18,248 bases of DNA from Burkholderiales bacterium. GTDB taxonomy: Bacteria; Pseudomonadota; Gammaproteobacteria; Burkholderiales; Casimicrobiaceae. The number at the start of each line of letters is the position of its first letter. The first letter of the stretch is position 1. The stretch is from assembly GCA_031275075.1 (NCBI GenBank), contig JAISPI010000026.1, forward strand, positions 1-18,248, in the 5' to 3' direction. Under the pieces are notes generated by a model. It was given only the letters and a program-made list of their open reading frames with translations. It made no database searches and was not told where the DNA came from. This document shows, one piece after another, positions 1 through 9,283 of this stretch. The translations under genes and the position numbers were made by a program.

Positions 1-1080
1 GACCCCACCCGTCCCGACCTGCATTTGGGGCATACGGTTCAGTTCAACAAGCTGCGTCAGCTTCAAGACCTGGGGCATCACATCATTTTTCTGATCGGCG
101 ACTTCACCGGCATGATCGGCGACCCCTCGGGGCGCAACGTGACCCGCCCGCCGCTAACGGCCGAAGAAATTGCGATCAACGCAAAAACCTACACCGACCA
201 AGTTTTCCTGATCCTCGACCGCGAAAAAACCGAAGTCGCTTTTAATTCCACGTGGCTTTCCGCGCTGGGCGCTGAAGGGATGATCCGTCTGGCGTCGCAT
301 TACACCGTCGCCCGTATGCTTGAGCGCGACGACTTCTCCAAGCGTTTTCACGGCAATCAGCCAATCGCTGTCCACGAATTCCTTTACCCGTTGGCACAAG
401 GCTACGACTCCGTTGCGTTAAAGGCCGATGTCGAGCTGGGTGGTACCGATCAGAAATTTAACCTGCTGGTTGGCCGTGAAATCCAGAAAGCTCACGGACT
501 CGAACCACAATGCATCTTGACACTGCCGCTGCTTGAGGGGCTGGATGGCGTACAAAAAATGTCCAAGTCGTACGATAACTACATCGGCATCACCGAAGCA
601 CCGCGGGAAATGTTCGGAAAGCTCATGTCGATTTCTGACGAATTGATGTGGCGTTATTACAATCTTATTTCATTGCGGGAGATCGAAGACATTGCCGCCC
701 TGAAGAAAGAAGTCGGGGATGGGCGTAACCCGCGCGACGTCAAAGTGCTGCTAGCGAAGGAAGTCGTCGAACGCTTCCACTCGAAAGCCGCCGCTGACGA
801 CGCCGAAGCCGAGTTCAACGCCCGCTTTCGCCAAGGCATCCTGCCCGACGACATGCCGGAAGTCACGCTCCATACCAACGGCGCCGGGCTTCCGATCGCC
901 CAATTAGCGAAGCAGGCCAATCTGGTGCCATCGACCTCGGAAGCATTACGCCTGATCCAGCAAAACGGCCTGAAAGTTGACGGCGATACCATCAGCGATA
1001 AAAAGCTGGTCATCGCAGCGGGCAGCACCGTCATCGTGCAAGCCGGAAAACGGCGGTTCGCCAAAGTCAACGTGCTGTGA
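1..1080 (+). CDS. tyrS: Tyrosyl-tRNA synthetase, 5'-truncated by window edge
   Basis: Class I aminoacyl-tRNA synthetase that activates tyrosine with ATP and charges tRNA-Tyr in the cytoplasm. The frame is open from base 1, so the true start lies outside the window; 359 codons remain of the roughly 400 usual for the family. The HIGH-type signature appears as HLGH at codons 8-11, preceded by the family-typical DPTRPDL. The second ATP-binding signature KMSKS is at codons 186-190; this separates it from the E. coli-like TyrRS, which has KFGKT, and places it in the TyrZ/type-2 group. GGTDQKFN, which lines the tyrosine/adenylate pocket, lies between them. Codons from about 297 to the end form an S4-like RNA-binding domain (LRLIQQNGLKVDG). 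The stop is TGA at 1078-1080. No T-tract terminator follows; a dispersed palindrome lies about 70 bases downstream. Confidence 0.97.
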   Translation, partial: DPTRPDLHLGHTVQFNKLRQLQDLGHHIIFLIGDFTGMIGDPSGRNVTRPPLTAEEIAINAKTYTDQVFLILDREKTEVAFNSTWLSALGAEGMIRLASHYTVARMLERDDFSKRFHGNQPIAVHEFLYPLAQGYDSVALKADVELGGTDQKFNLLVGREIQKAHGLEPQCILTLPLLEGLDGVQKMSKSYDNYIGITEAPREMFGKLMSISDELMWRYYNLISLREIEDIAALKKEVGDGRNPRDVKVLLAKEVVERFHSKAAADDAEAEFNARFRQGILPDDMPEVTLHTNGAGLPIAQLAKQANLVPSTSEALRLIQQNGLKVDGDTISDKKLVIAAGSTVIVQAGKRRFAKVNVL

Positions 1081-1151
1081 TCAGGGTGGCGGGGATCAGA
1101 AGCCAGAGGACGCATTCCCTCGTTTTTCTCCGTCATCCCCTTATTTCTCTC

Positions 1152-1179
1152 CGTCATTCCCGCGATAGCGGGAATGACG
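1152..1179. repeat. Perfect 12-bp palindrome, dRS3-like dispersed repeat
   Basis: CGTCATTCCCGC (1152-1163), a GATA loop, then the exact reverse complement (1168-1179). The core fits ATTCCC-N8-GGGAAT, the form of the neisserial dRS3 repeat, and similar palindromes are scattered in other proteobacterial genomes. No T-run follows on either strand, so it is not a typical intrinsic terminator. A shorter TCCGTCATCCCC copy lies just upstream at about 1128-1140, and GGAATGACGC recurs at 7543-7552. Membership in a genomic repeat family is inferred. Confidence 0.7.
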
Positions 1180-1273
1180 CTTCCTCTACTCTCAGTCCCA
1201 CCTATGCGGAGATGACACCGCTCTCTGATGCTTGAAACTTGCCGCCCTACTCCTTGATTTTTCTTTGGTGGTG

Positions 1274-1302
1274 TTGAAATCAGGGCGACTTACTGCAAAA
1301 AT
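1274..1302 (+). promoter_or_regulatory. Possible promoter of the DUF2092 gene
   Basis: TTGAAA (1274-1279, five of six to the sigma-70 -35 box), a 17-base spacer, then AAAAAT (1297-1302, a poor -10 box). A start site near 1309 would leave a short leader before the GTG start at 1340. The -10 match is weak, so this is only a candidate. Confidence 0.28.
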
Positions 1303-1339
1303 GTTCCCTTCAAAACATCTTGGCGTTAAAAGGTTTCCC

Positions 1340-2104
1340 GTGCATCGTTTTTTCGTCAGCAGTCTGCTTTCCGTCTTGTGCTTCGCCTCGCTGGCCGTTG
1401 CCCAGCCCGCCCCTTCGCAAAGTCCGGACATAGACAATTCCGCCATCGCCGCCTTGATGAAAATGCGGCAATTCCTGCGTGAACCACACAACATTTACGC
1501 CTTCACCGAAGGGACGGTCGATCGCATCAATGAAGCCGGGTTTCTTATTCCGGAATCTTTCCACAGTGAAGTCTGGAGAACCCTGCCTTACCATATCCGT
1601 CTTTCATTCACCCATGGCGAAAACGCTCCGCGGGAATTTTTCTTCGACGGCAAAACCGTGACCCTCTATGACGCCAAGAACAAGGTCTACGCCACCACTT
1701 CTTTACAGGGAACCGTTGGCGATCTCTTTCACAAGCTACCCCTCTACGGCTTTGAATTGCCGTTTACCTCCATTTACCACGCACCTTCGCAACAATCATT
1801 GCCCACCAACATCGAAGCCTTCGACTTGGGAAAAGAAACTGTCAACGGCATCGCCTGCCGCCATTATGCTTATCGGCAGCGCGACCTCGACTGGCAAATG
1901 TGGGTTCCTGAGGAGGGAATGCCGTTACCGATCCGGTTTGCCGCCGTCAACCGCGCGTTGGCACTGCGGCCGCAATTTATATCGCATACAAAATGGGAGC
2001 AAAGAGGTTCGTTCGATAAAGCTATTTTCGAGTTCAAGCCACCCGCCGATGCCCGACGGGTCACCTTGAAAGAGATTCCGGAGAAGAAAAAAGTCCCTCG
2101 GTAA
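1340..2104 (+). CDS. Secreted periplasmic protein, DUF2092 family
   Basis: Predicted exported protein of 254 residues. I chose the GTG at 1340 because AAAAGG stands about seven bases before it and the product then opens with a textbook signal peptide: MHRFF, a hydrophobic stretch, and an AVA|Q cleavage site near residue 21. An in-frame ATG at 1301 and a TTG at 1232 would put a long polar extension before the hydrophobic core. The mature part reads like DUF2092: an IAALMKMRQFLRE opening helix, then FFFDGKTVTLYDAKNKVYAT, ELPF, a VNGIACRHYAYRQRDLDWQ-type block and a closing FEFKPPADARRVTL. The family is thought to have a LolA/LolB-like half-barrel that could bind a lipophilic ligand; no function is established. 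It stands alone between tyrS and the rimP promoter, on the same strand as both. Confidence 0.82.
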   Translation: MHRFFVSSLLSVLCFASLAVAQPAPSQSPDIDNSAIAALMKMRQFLREPHNIYAFTEGTVDRINEAGFLIPESFHSEVWRTLPYHIRLSFTHGENAPREFFFDGKTVTLYDAKNKVYATTSLQGTVGDLFHKLPLYGFELPFTSIYHAPSQQSLPTNIEAFDLGKETVNGIACRHYAYRQRDLDWQMWVPEEGMPLPIRFAAVNRALALRPQFISHTKWEQRGSFDKAIFEFKPPADARRVTLKEIPEKKKVPR

Positions 2105-2175
2105 CTGCCCCCAATCCTGCCCCATGCCGCCCGTAGAAATAACAAGACACGAATCTGGTATTCCGTAACGGTTTC

Positions 2176-2184
2176 TGTTAGAAT
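2176..2184 (+). promoter_or_regulatory. Extended -10 promoter of the rimP operon
   Basis: TGTTAGAAT contains an extended -10 (TG, one base, TAGAAT at 2179-2184). No good -35 box lies 16-18 bases upstream, which is tolerated by extended -10 promoters. Transcription would begin near 2191, about 16 bases before the leader hairpin. This is the only promoter-like signal between the DUF2092 gene and rimP. Confidence 0.5.
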
Positions 2185-2206
2185 CGGCGGCGATCAGAAT
2201 TATCAG

Positions 2207-2236
2207 AAATGGGCTGTCCACAGCCCATTTTTTTTT
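2207..2236 (+). terminator. rimP leader hairpin with T-tract (attenuator-like)
   Basis: AAATGGGCTGT (2207-2217), CC, then the exact reverse complement (2220-2230), running into nine T residues (2228-2236): a complete intrinsic terminator 22 bases before the rimP start. Its place between the presumed promoter and the operon resembles the gammaproteobacterial rimP leader, a proposed attenuator in Rfam that ends in a Rho-independent terminator. It could simply terminate transcripts from upstream; the attenuator role is inferred from position. Confidence 0.75.
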
Positions 2237-2258
2237 CACGCGACTTGTAGATTGAAAA

Positions 2259-2705
2259 TTGAATATCAACGAACTTCTGGAAACGACGTTGCCCGGGCTG
2301 GGCTTCGAACTGGTCGATTTGGAAATGTCTCCCAAAGGCCGGACGATTCGCGTCTTCATCGACACGCCCGACGGTGTAACGGTCGATGATTGCGCGGCAA
2401 TCAGCCACCATCTGGCGCGTCTTTTCACCGTTGAGAACATCGACTACGACCGCCTGGAAGTTTCTTCGCCCGGTCTTGATCGGCCACTCAAGAAATTGGC
2501 GGATTTCGCCCGTTTTGCCGGTTCCGAAGCGCAACTGACGCTATGCGAACCCATGGAGGGCAGCCGCAAAATGAAAGTTTTACTGTGCGGCATCGAAGAT
2601 GGCCGGGTATTGGCCGAGCATGCCGGCACGGCGTTGGTTATTGAGCATCACCAAATCGAACGGGCCAGGCTCGTTCCCCAAATAGAGTGGAGAAAAGCAA
2701 AATGA
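2259..2705 (+). CDS. rimP: Ribosome maturation factor RimP
   Basis: Small cytoplasmic factor needed for maturation of the 30S subunit, 148 residues, a normal family length. The start is TTG at 2259: the frame is closed by TGA six bases upstream, and the MNINELLETTLPGLGFELVDLE beginning matches the family's N-terminal domain. The signature YDRLEVSSPGLDRPL lies near residues 65-80 and marks the end of the N-terminal alpha/beta domain; the C-terminal SH3-like barrel follows (residues about 85-148). It is the first gene of the rimP-nusA-infB-rbfA unit, and its TGA overlaps the nusA ATG by four bases (ATGA), suggesting translational coupling. A TTG start behind an attenuator-like hairpin suggests modest expression compared with nusA. 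Confidence 0.95.
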   Translation: MNINELLETTLPGLGFELVDLEMSPKGRTIRVFIDTPDGVTVDDCAAISHHLARLFTVENIDYDRLEVSSPGLDRPLKKLADFARFAGSEAQLTLCEPMEGSRKMKVLLCGIEDGRVLAEHAGTALVIEHHQIERARLVPQIEWRKAK

Positions 2706-4210
2706 ACCGTGATTTGCTGCTTCTGGTGGACGCGCTGGCGCGTGAGAAAAACGTGCCGCGCGATATTGTTTTTGTGGCACTGGAACTCGCGCTGGCGTCG
2801 GCAACCAAAAAACGCTTCAAGGAAGAAGTCGATGTGCGCGTTACCATCGACCGCGATACCGGCGATTATGAAGCGTTCCGGCGCTGGATCGTCGTCCCCG
2901 ATGAAGAGCATGAAGAGCCATCGCGGCAAATTGCGATGACCGACGCCATTGATCAGGGAACAGGACTCGATATCGGCGATATCGTTGAAGAACCGCTTGA
3001 AGCCGTTGAATTCGGTCGCATTGGCGCGCAAGCGGCGAAGCAGGTTATTCTTCAGCGCATCCGCGATGCCGAGCGCGAGCAGATCATCAATGACTTTCTC
3101 GAACGCCAGGACAATTTGCTCAACGGCACGGTCAAGCGTATTGAGCGCGGCAACGTCATCATCGAATCCGGCCGCGTTGAAGGCATCATCCCGCGCGATC
3201 AGATCATCCCGAAGGAAAATCTGCGCTCCGGCGATCGCGTTCGCGCCTATGTGATGAAAGTCGATCGTCAGGCCAAGGGGCCGCAACTGATTCTGTCGCG
3301 TACCGCACCGGAATTTCTGGTGCGCCTGTTCGAACTGGAAGTGCCGGAAATCGAAGAAGGGCTGATTGAGATCATGGGTGCCGCCCGCGATCCCGGTCTG
3401 CGTGCCAAGATCGCCGTCAAATCGAACGATCCGCGTCTCGACCCACAAGGTACCTGCATCGGCATGCGCGGTTCGCGCGTTACTGCCGTCACCAACGAGT
3501 TGGCCGGAGAACGCGTTGACATTGTGTTGTGGTCGGAAGACCCGGCGAAATACGTCATCAATGCCCTGGCTCCCGCCGAAGTGCAGAGTATCGTCGTCGA
3601 CGAAGATAAAAACAGTATGGATGTCGCTGTCAACGAGGAAAATCTGGCCGTTGCCATTGGCCGCGGCGGTCAGAACGTGCGGCTGGCGTCTGAAATGACC
3701 GGCTGGCAGATCAATCTGATGAACGTCGAAGATTCGCAGAAGAAAGCAGAGGAAGAAAGCGACAAGTTACGCCAGCTCTTCACCCTGCGGCTTGATGTCG
3801 ATGACGAAGTTGCCGACATTCTGATTGCCGAAGGTTTTTCCTCGCTTGAGGAAGTTGCCTATGTGCCGATCCACGAAATGCTGGAAATTGAAGCATTCGA
3901 TGAAGAAACCGTTGAGGAACTGCGCAAACGCGCCCGTAACGCTTTGTTGACCGACGCGATTGCGCTTGAGGAAAGCCTTAAGGGTGTTGAAGAGGCGCTG
4001 TTACAGCTTCCGGGGATGTCGCCGTCGCTGGCGGCAGAGCTTGCCAAGCATGACATCAAAACGCGCGACGATCTTGCCGACCTCGCTGTCGATGAGTTGA
4101 TCGAAATAACCGAGTTGTCCAAAGAAGTCGCTCAGGATTTGATTATGAAAGCCCGCGCCCATTGGTTTGAAGACGAAAACAGCGATGAACAATCCGCCGT
4201 CACCCTCTAA
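2702..4210 (+). CDS. nusA: Transcription termination/antitermination factor NusA
   Basis: RNA polymerase-binding elongation factor that affects pausing, Rho-dependent and intrinsic termination, and rRNA antitermination. The start is ATG at 2702, overlapping the rimP stop, with GGAG nine bases before it; the longer GTG frame at 2687 is not used by the family, whose members begin MNR(D/E)xLLLVDALAREK. The product is 502 residues. Domain order: polymerase-binding N-terminal domain (about 1-125), S1 (about 139-203, LLNGTVKRIERGNVIIESG), KH1 with the GMRGSR loop (near 250), KH2 with GRGGQN (near 319), then two acidic helix-hairpin-helix repeats (about 364-416 and 435-492) matching AR1/AR2 of beta/gamma-proteobacterial NusA. 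AR2 in E. coli binds the alpha-subunit CTD and relieves autoinhibition. Confidence 0.97.
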   Translation: MNRDLLLLVDALAREKNVPRDIVFVALELALASATKKRFKEEVDVRVTIDRDTGDYEAFRRWIVVPDEEHEEPSRQIAMTDAIDQGTGLDIGDIVEEPLEAVEFGRIGAQAAKQVILQRIRDAEREQIINDFLERQDNLLNGTVKRIERGNVIIESGRVEGIIPRDQIIPKENLRSGDRVRAYVMKVDRQAKGPQLILSRTAPEFLVRLFELEVPEIEEGLIEIMGAARDPGLRAKIAVKSNDPRLDPQGTCIGMRGSRVTAVTNELAGERVDIVLWSEDPAKYVINALAPAEVQSIVVDEDKNSMDVAVNEENLAVAIGRGGQNVRLASEMTGWQINLMNVEDSQKKAEEESDKLRQLFTLRLDVDDEVADILIAEGFSSLEEVAYVPIHEMLEIEAFDEETVEELRKRARNALLTDAIALEESLKGVEEALLQLPGMSPSLAAELAKHDIKTRDDLADLAVDELIEITELSKEVAQDLIMKARAHWFEDENSDEQSAVTL

Positions 4211-4234
4211 TGCATTGCGCAGGAGACTTACAGG

Positions 4235-7030
4235 ATGCTGCACACCACCATAGAAACTTTCGCCGAAGAACTCAAAGTACCGGTCGACACGCTGCTCGAG
4301 CAGTTGGCTGCCGCCGGCATTGAGGATAAAAAAGTCGGCGACAAACTCACCGCCAAGGATAAGGCGGCGCTTCTCGACTATTTGCGTCAGCAACACGGTT
4401 CGGCTGCACCAAAAAAGCGAATCACGCTGACACGCAAGGAAACTTCGGAGATCCGGACGCCGGATGCTTCCGGAAAAGCGCGCACCATTCAGGTCGAAGT
4501 TCGCAAAAAACGGGTACTGGTGCGCCGCGAGGAAGGCGAAGTGGCTGCGGTCGCTGTTGAACAACCGCTTGAGCCGGTCGAATCGTTGCCTTCCGCCGAC
4601 GAGCCTATCGTTTCGGCCTTTGAAACGTCCGAGCTTCCGGCCGTTCAAGACGATCAAACGCCCAGAGTCGGTGCTCGCGTTGCCTCACCGGCAACACCAG
4701 AAAAAGCGGCGTTGGCAGCAGCGTCTGCGACCAAGGCGGCGGCTCGCAAAGCGGCCGCCAGTGGCGAAAAGAAAACCACGGCATCGAAGAAGAAAGCAGC
4801 AGCCGTTGAAACAACACCCGGCCCGACCAGCAAAACGCGTGTGCCGGTGCTGACACCGGAAGAATTGGCTTCCCGGCAAGCCGAAGAACAACGGGCGCAA
4901 GAGTTGATCGCACGTCAGCAGGAAGATTTGCGCCGCAAGCAGGATCTGGAAGCAGCGAAGCGCAACAAGAAGGAACGTGAAGAAGCGGAAAAAGCGGCGC
5001 GTCTTGTCGCAGAAAAAACCGTTCGTGAAGAAGGAGGAAAACCGGCGACTGAACTGAAAGGCACATTACACCGTCCGGCACACAAAAAAGATACCAAGAA
5101 AGAAAAAACAAAAACCGTCTTGCGCGAAGCGGCTGATCGCAATGAAGAAATTCGGCGCGGATTGAAGCCGCGTGGCGGCAGCGCGGCGACCGGCTGGCGT
5201 TCGCCAAAGGGCGGCAAGGGTCGGCGCGAAGAAAAAACCGAAGCGCTTCCAATGCCGATTGTGCCGGTCGTCCGTGAAGTGGTGGTTCCGGAAACGATTA
5301 CCGTCGCCGATTTGTCGCACAAGATGTCGGTGAAAGCGGCGGAAGTCATTAAGACACTAATGAAAATGGGCATGATGGTCACGATCAATCAGATGCTCGA
5401 TCAGGAAACTGCGATCATCGTCGTCGAAGAAATGGGGCACACCGCGATCGCCGCCAAGCCGGATGATCCCGATGCGTTGTTGGTCGCCGACGAAGCGTCG
5501 AGTCATAGCGACGCCGAATGGCTGCCGCGAGCGCCGGTCGTCACTGTGATGGGACACGTCGATCACGGCAAAACTTCGCTGCTCGACTACATCCGCCGCA
5601 CCAAAGTTGCCATCGGCGAAGCCGGCGGTATCACCCAGCACATCGGCGCTTACCACGTCGAAACGCCGAAAGGCATGATTACCTTCCTAGACACGCCCGG
5701 TCACGAAGCATTTACCGCAATGCGGGCGCGTGGCGCCAAAGTCACCGATATCGTCATTCTGGTGGTTGCCGCCGACGACGGTGTGATGCCGCAAACCAAA
5801 GAGGCGATTGCTCACGCCAAAGCCGGTAACGTGCCTGTGGTAGTGGCCGTCAACAAGATCGACAAACCGGATGCCAATCCGGAGCGGGTGCGGCAAGAAC
5901 TGGTGGCCGAAAACGTTATCCCTGAAGCGTATGGTGGTGATGTGCAGTTTGTCGAGGTCTCGGCGAAAACCGGCAATGGTATTGATACGCTGCTTGATGC
6001 CGTGCTTCTGCAAGCGGAAGTGCTGGAATTAAAAGCGCCTAAAGAGGCTCCTGCTAAAGGTATTGTGATCGAATCGCGGCTCGACAAGGGACGCGGCGCT
6101 GTCGCCTCCGTTCTGGTGCAATCGGGCACGTTGAAACGCGGCGATATCGTCCTGGCCGGCGCCGTCTATGGCCGCGTACGGGCGATGCTCGACGAGAACG
6201 GTCAAAACGCCAGCGAGGCCGGCCCTTCGATTCCGGTCGAAATTCAAGGGTTGTCGGACGTGCCGATGGCTGGTGAAGATGTGTTGGTGCTGAACGATGA
6301 ACGCCGCGCTCGCGAAGTTGCCCTCTTTCGTCAAGGAAAATTCCGTGACGTGCGGCTGGCGAAACAACAGTCCGCAAAACTCGAAAGCATGTTCGAAAAC
6401 ATGGGCGACAGCGATGTCAAAACATTGCCCCTCATCATCAAGGCCGATGTGCAGGGAAGCTACGAGGCGTTACAACAAACGCTTTCCAAACTGTCAACCA
6501 ATGAAGTCAAGATTGACACCGTTCACGCTGCTGTCGGCGGTATCACCGAATCAGATATCAACCTGGCCATTGCCTCCAAAGCCGTCGTTATCGGTTTCAA
6601 CACGCGCGCCGATGCGCAGGCGCGCAAACTTGCAGAACAAAACGATATCGAGATTCGTTATTACAACATTATCTATGAGGCTGCCGATGATGTAAAAGCG
6701 GCGCTCTCCGGCCTGCTTTCGCCTGAAAAACGTGAACAACAATTAGGGCTTGTCGATATTCGTGAGGTTTACCGGATTCCGAAAGTCGGCGCCGTGGCCG
6801 GTTGCTATGTGCTCGAAGGCACGGTTCCGCGTGGCGCGCGTGTACGTCTGTTGCGCAGCCATGTGGTGATCCACGATGGCGAGCTCGACTCGCTGAAACG
6901 CTTCAAGGACGACGTCAAAGAAGTCAAGTCAGGCTTCGAATGCGGTTTGTCGATCAAGCACTTCAACGATATTCAACAAGGCGATCAGCTTGAAGTTTAC
7001 CAAGTGGTCGAAATAGCAAGAACGCTTTGA
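4235..7030 (+). CDS. infB: Translation initiation factor IF-2
   Basis: GTPase that brings fMet-tRNA to the 30S P site and promotes subunit joining. AGGAG lies at 4221-4225, nine bases before the ATG; the length is 931 residues, within the range of long proteobacterial IF2. Residues 1-52 form one IF2_N-type module (TIETFAEELKVPVDTLLEQL); a long Ala/Lys/Glu linker follows, with an Arg/Glu-rich coiled stretch at about 210-265; a second IF2_N module is at about 351-402 (TVADLSHKMSVKAAEVIKTL). The G domain shows G1 GHVDHGKT (440-447), G3 DTPGH (486-490), G4 NKID (540-543) and G5 SAK (576-578). Domains II-IV fill the C-terminus and end in the usual IF2 block (ECGLSIKHFNDIQQGDQLEVY). In E. coli infB gives IF2-alpha and shorter beta forms from internal starts; I did not find a clear equivalent here. 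Confidence 0.97.
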   Translation: MLHTTIETFAEELKVPVDTLLEQLAAAGIEDKKVGDKLTAKDKAALLDYLRQQHGSAAPKKRITLTRKETSEIRTPDASGKARTIQVEVRKKRVLVRREEGEVAAVAVEQPLEPVESLPSADEPIVSAFETSELPAVQDDQTPRVGARVASPATPEKAALAAASATKAAARKAAASGEKKTTASKKKAAAVETTPGPTSKTRVPVLTPEELASRQAEEQRAQELIARQQEDLRRKQDLEAAKRNKKEREEAEKAARLVAEKTVREEGGKPATELKGTLHRPAHKKDTKKEKTKTVLREAADRNEEIRRGLKPRGGSAATGWRSPKGGKGRREEKTEALPMPIVPVVREVVVPETITVADLSHKMSVKAAEVIKTLMKMGMMVTINQMLDQETAIIVVEEMGHTAIAAKPDDPDALLVADEASSHSDAEWLPRAPVVTVMGHVDHGKTSLLDYIRRTKVAIGEAGGITQHIGAYHVETPKGMITFLDTPGHEAFTAMRARGAKVTDIVILVVAADDGVMPQTKEAIAHAKAGNVPVVVAVNKIDKPDANPERVRQELVAENVIPEAYGGDVQFVEVSAKTGNGIDTLLDAVLLQAEVLELKAPKEAPAKGIVIESRLDKGRGAVASVLVQSGTLKRGDIVLAGAVYGRVRAMLDENGQNASEAGPSIPVEIQGLSDVPMAGEDVLVLNDERRAREVALFRQGKFRDVRLAKQQSAKLESMFENMGDSDVKTLPLIIKADVQGSYEALQQTLSKLSTNEVKIDTVHAAVGGITESDINLAIASKAVVIGFNTRADAQARKLAEQNDIEIRYYNIIYEAADDVKAALSGLLSPEKREQQLGLVDIREVYRIPKVGAVAGCYVLEGTVPRGARVRLLRSHVVIHDGELDSLKRFKDDVKEVKSGFECGLSIKHFNDIQQGDQLEVYQVVEIARTL

Positions 7031-7034
7031 TGGT

Positions 7035-7406
7035 ATGAAAAAACATTCCGCCCGTCACCATCGCATCGGCGATCAAATTCAGCGTGAATTGGCCGAATTG
7101 TTGCGCGAACAGATCAAAGACCCGCGTATCGGCCTGGTGACGATCACCGCTGTCGATGTCTCCAACGATCTGGCGCACGCCAAAGTGTTTTTCACCAACA
7201 TGGGCAACGTCGCCAGTGCCGAAGACGCCGAACAGGCGCTGTCTCGTACCGCCGGTTTTTTGCGCTCTGAAATCGCACACCGTCTTTCCAGCTTCACCGT
7301 GCCGCAATTGCATTTTGTCTATGACCGTTCGACCGAGCGCGGGATGGAAATGTCCCGGCTGATCGACGAAGCCATCGCGATGGAAAAACCTTCAGAGCAA
7401 GGTTAA
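7035..7406 (+). CDS. rbfA: Ribosome-binding factor A
   Basis: KH-fold protein that binds the 30S subunit near the 5' end of 16S rRNA and assists late maturation, also a cold-adaptation factor in E. coli. It has 123 residues, a normal length. The N-terminal HHRIGDQIQRELAELL and the KDPRIGLVTITAVDVSNDL segment are family signatures; the C-terminal part holds PQLHFVYDRSTERG. The ATG is four bases after the infB stop, with no clear Shine-Dalgarno, so coupling to infB is likely. A long terminator hairpin begins eight bases after its stop. In most relatives truB follows directly; here a minus-strand gene intervenes. Confidence 0.95.
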   Translation: MKKHSARHHRIGDQIQRELAELLREQIKDPRIGLVTITAVDVSNDLAHAKVFFTNMGNVASAEDAEQALSRTAGFLRSEIAHRLSSFTVPQLHFVYDRSTERGMEMSRLIDEAIAMEKPSEQG

Positions 7407-7413
7407 AAACATT

Positions 7414-7487
7414 AACCGCAGAAAACGCAAAGAGCACAAAGAAATTTCTACATTCTTTGTGCTCTTTGCGGCTAAAACGGTTTTTTT
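7414..7487 (+). terminator. Long hairpin terminator after rbfA, made of a repeat element
   Basis: An 18-bp perfect stem (CGCAAAGAGCACAAAGAA at 7426-7443 against 7453-7470) with a nine-base loop, flanked across a 7x7 interior loop by AACCG/CGGTT (7414-7418 and 7478-7482), then seven T residues (7481-7487). It should end the rimP-rbfA transcript. The AACCGC...GCAAAGA arm resembles the inverted repeat at 13743-13790, which also lies between convergent genes, so it may be a dispersed repeat used as a terminator. The minus-strand complement has AAAC rather than a strong T-run, so termination of the opposing gene is less certain. Confidence 0.8.
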
Positions 7488-7516
7488 ACTTTGTTGGGAG
7501 CGTTTTCAGTTGTGCC

Positions 7517-7578
7517 TTCTGCGCGTAGCGAAGCGCAGTCGCGGAATGACGCGGTTTTCTCCCCTCGCTCGCAATGAC
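7517..7578. repeat. Degenerate repeat remnant at the insertion boundary
   Basis: Between the rbfA terminator and the stop of the minus-strand gene lies CTGCGC-GTAGCGAA-GCGCAG (a 6-bp hairpin), then GCGGAATGACGC and CTCGCTCGCAATGACCG. GGAATGACGC (7543-7552) is identical to part of the palindrome at 1152-1179 (1171-1180). Such TCATTGCGAGCGA / TCATTCCGCGA strings are typical of intergenic repeat debris in bacteria. I see no gene here. Confidence 0.45.
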
Positions 7579-7582
7579 CGGG

Positions 7583-9112
<1,530 letters not shown>

Positions 9113-9120
9113 CATATCCC

Positions 9121-9149
9121 CCAATTGAAACAACTGTTTTATGAATTGG
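9121..9149 (-). promoter_or_regulatory. Inverted repeat in the leader of the glycine-rich gene
   Basis: CCAATT (9121-9126) and AATTGG (9144-9149) enclose a second small inverted repeat, AAAC-AACT-GTTT (9128-9139). It lies about nine bases upstream of the minus-strand start codon and would place a folded element just before, or an operator near, the ribosome binding site. A poor promoter candidate (TATAGC on the minus strand, near 9160) lies further upstream. Confidence 0.3.
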
Positions 9150-9250
9150 CATTTGAAGGCTATACCTGATAAAGAGTAAAAGCAAGAAGCAAGACTCCGC
9201 GTGGACGGTAAATCCTGACGCCTGTTGTTGTTCCCAAAAACAGGGGCATT

Positions 9251-9259
9251 TGGTATTCT
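9251..9259 (+). promoter_or_regulatory. Candidate extended -10 promoter for truB
   Basis: TGGTATTCT carries a TG-N-TATTCT extended -10 (hexamer 9254-9259), 24 bases before the truB ATG. The region 17 bases upstream (TTCCCA at 9231-9236) is a poor -35 box. A promoter is needed here because the rbfA transcript should stop at 7414-7487 and the intervening gene runs in the opposite direction. Confidence 0.4.
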
Positions 9260-9283
9260 GGTTTTTTAGATGATGGGCCCTCT

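Noticed and set aside
1232..1339. Longer N-terminus for the DUF2092 protein (TTG 1232 or ATG 1301)
   Set aside because: It would bury the signal peptide behind a polar extension, and the best ribosome binding site precedes the GTG at 1340.
2648..3448. 266-codon open frame on the minus strand
   Set aside because: It is antisense to nusA, with low-complexity composition expected from the reverse of GC-rich codons.
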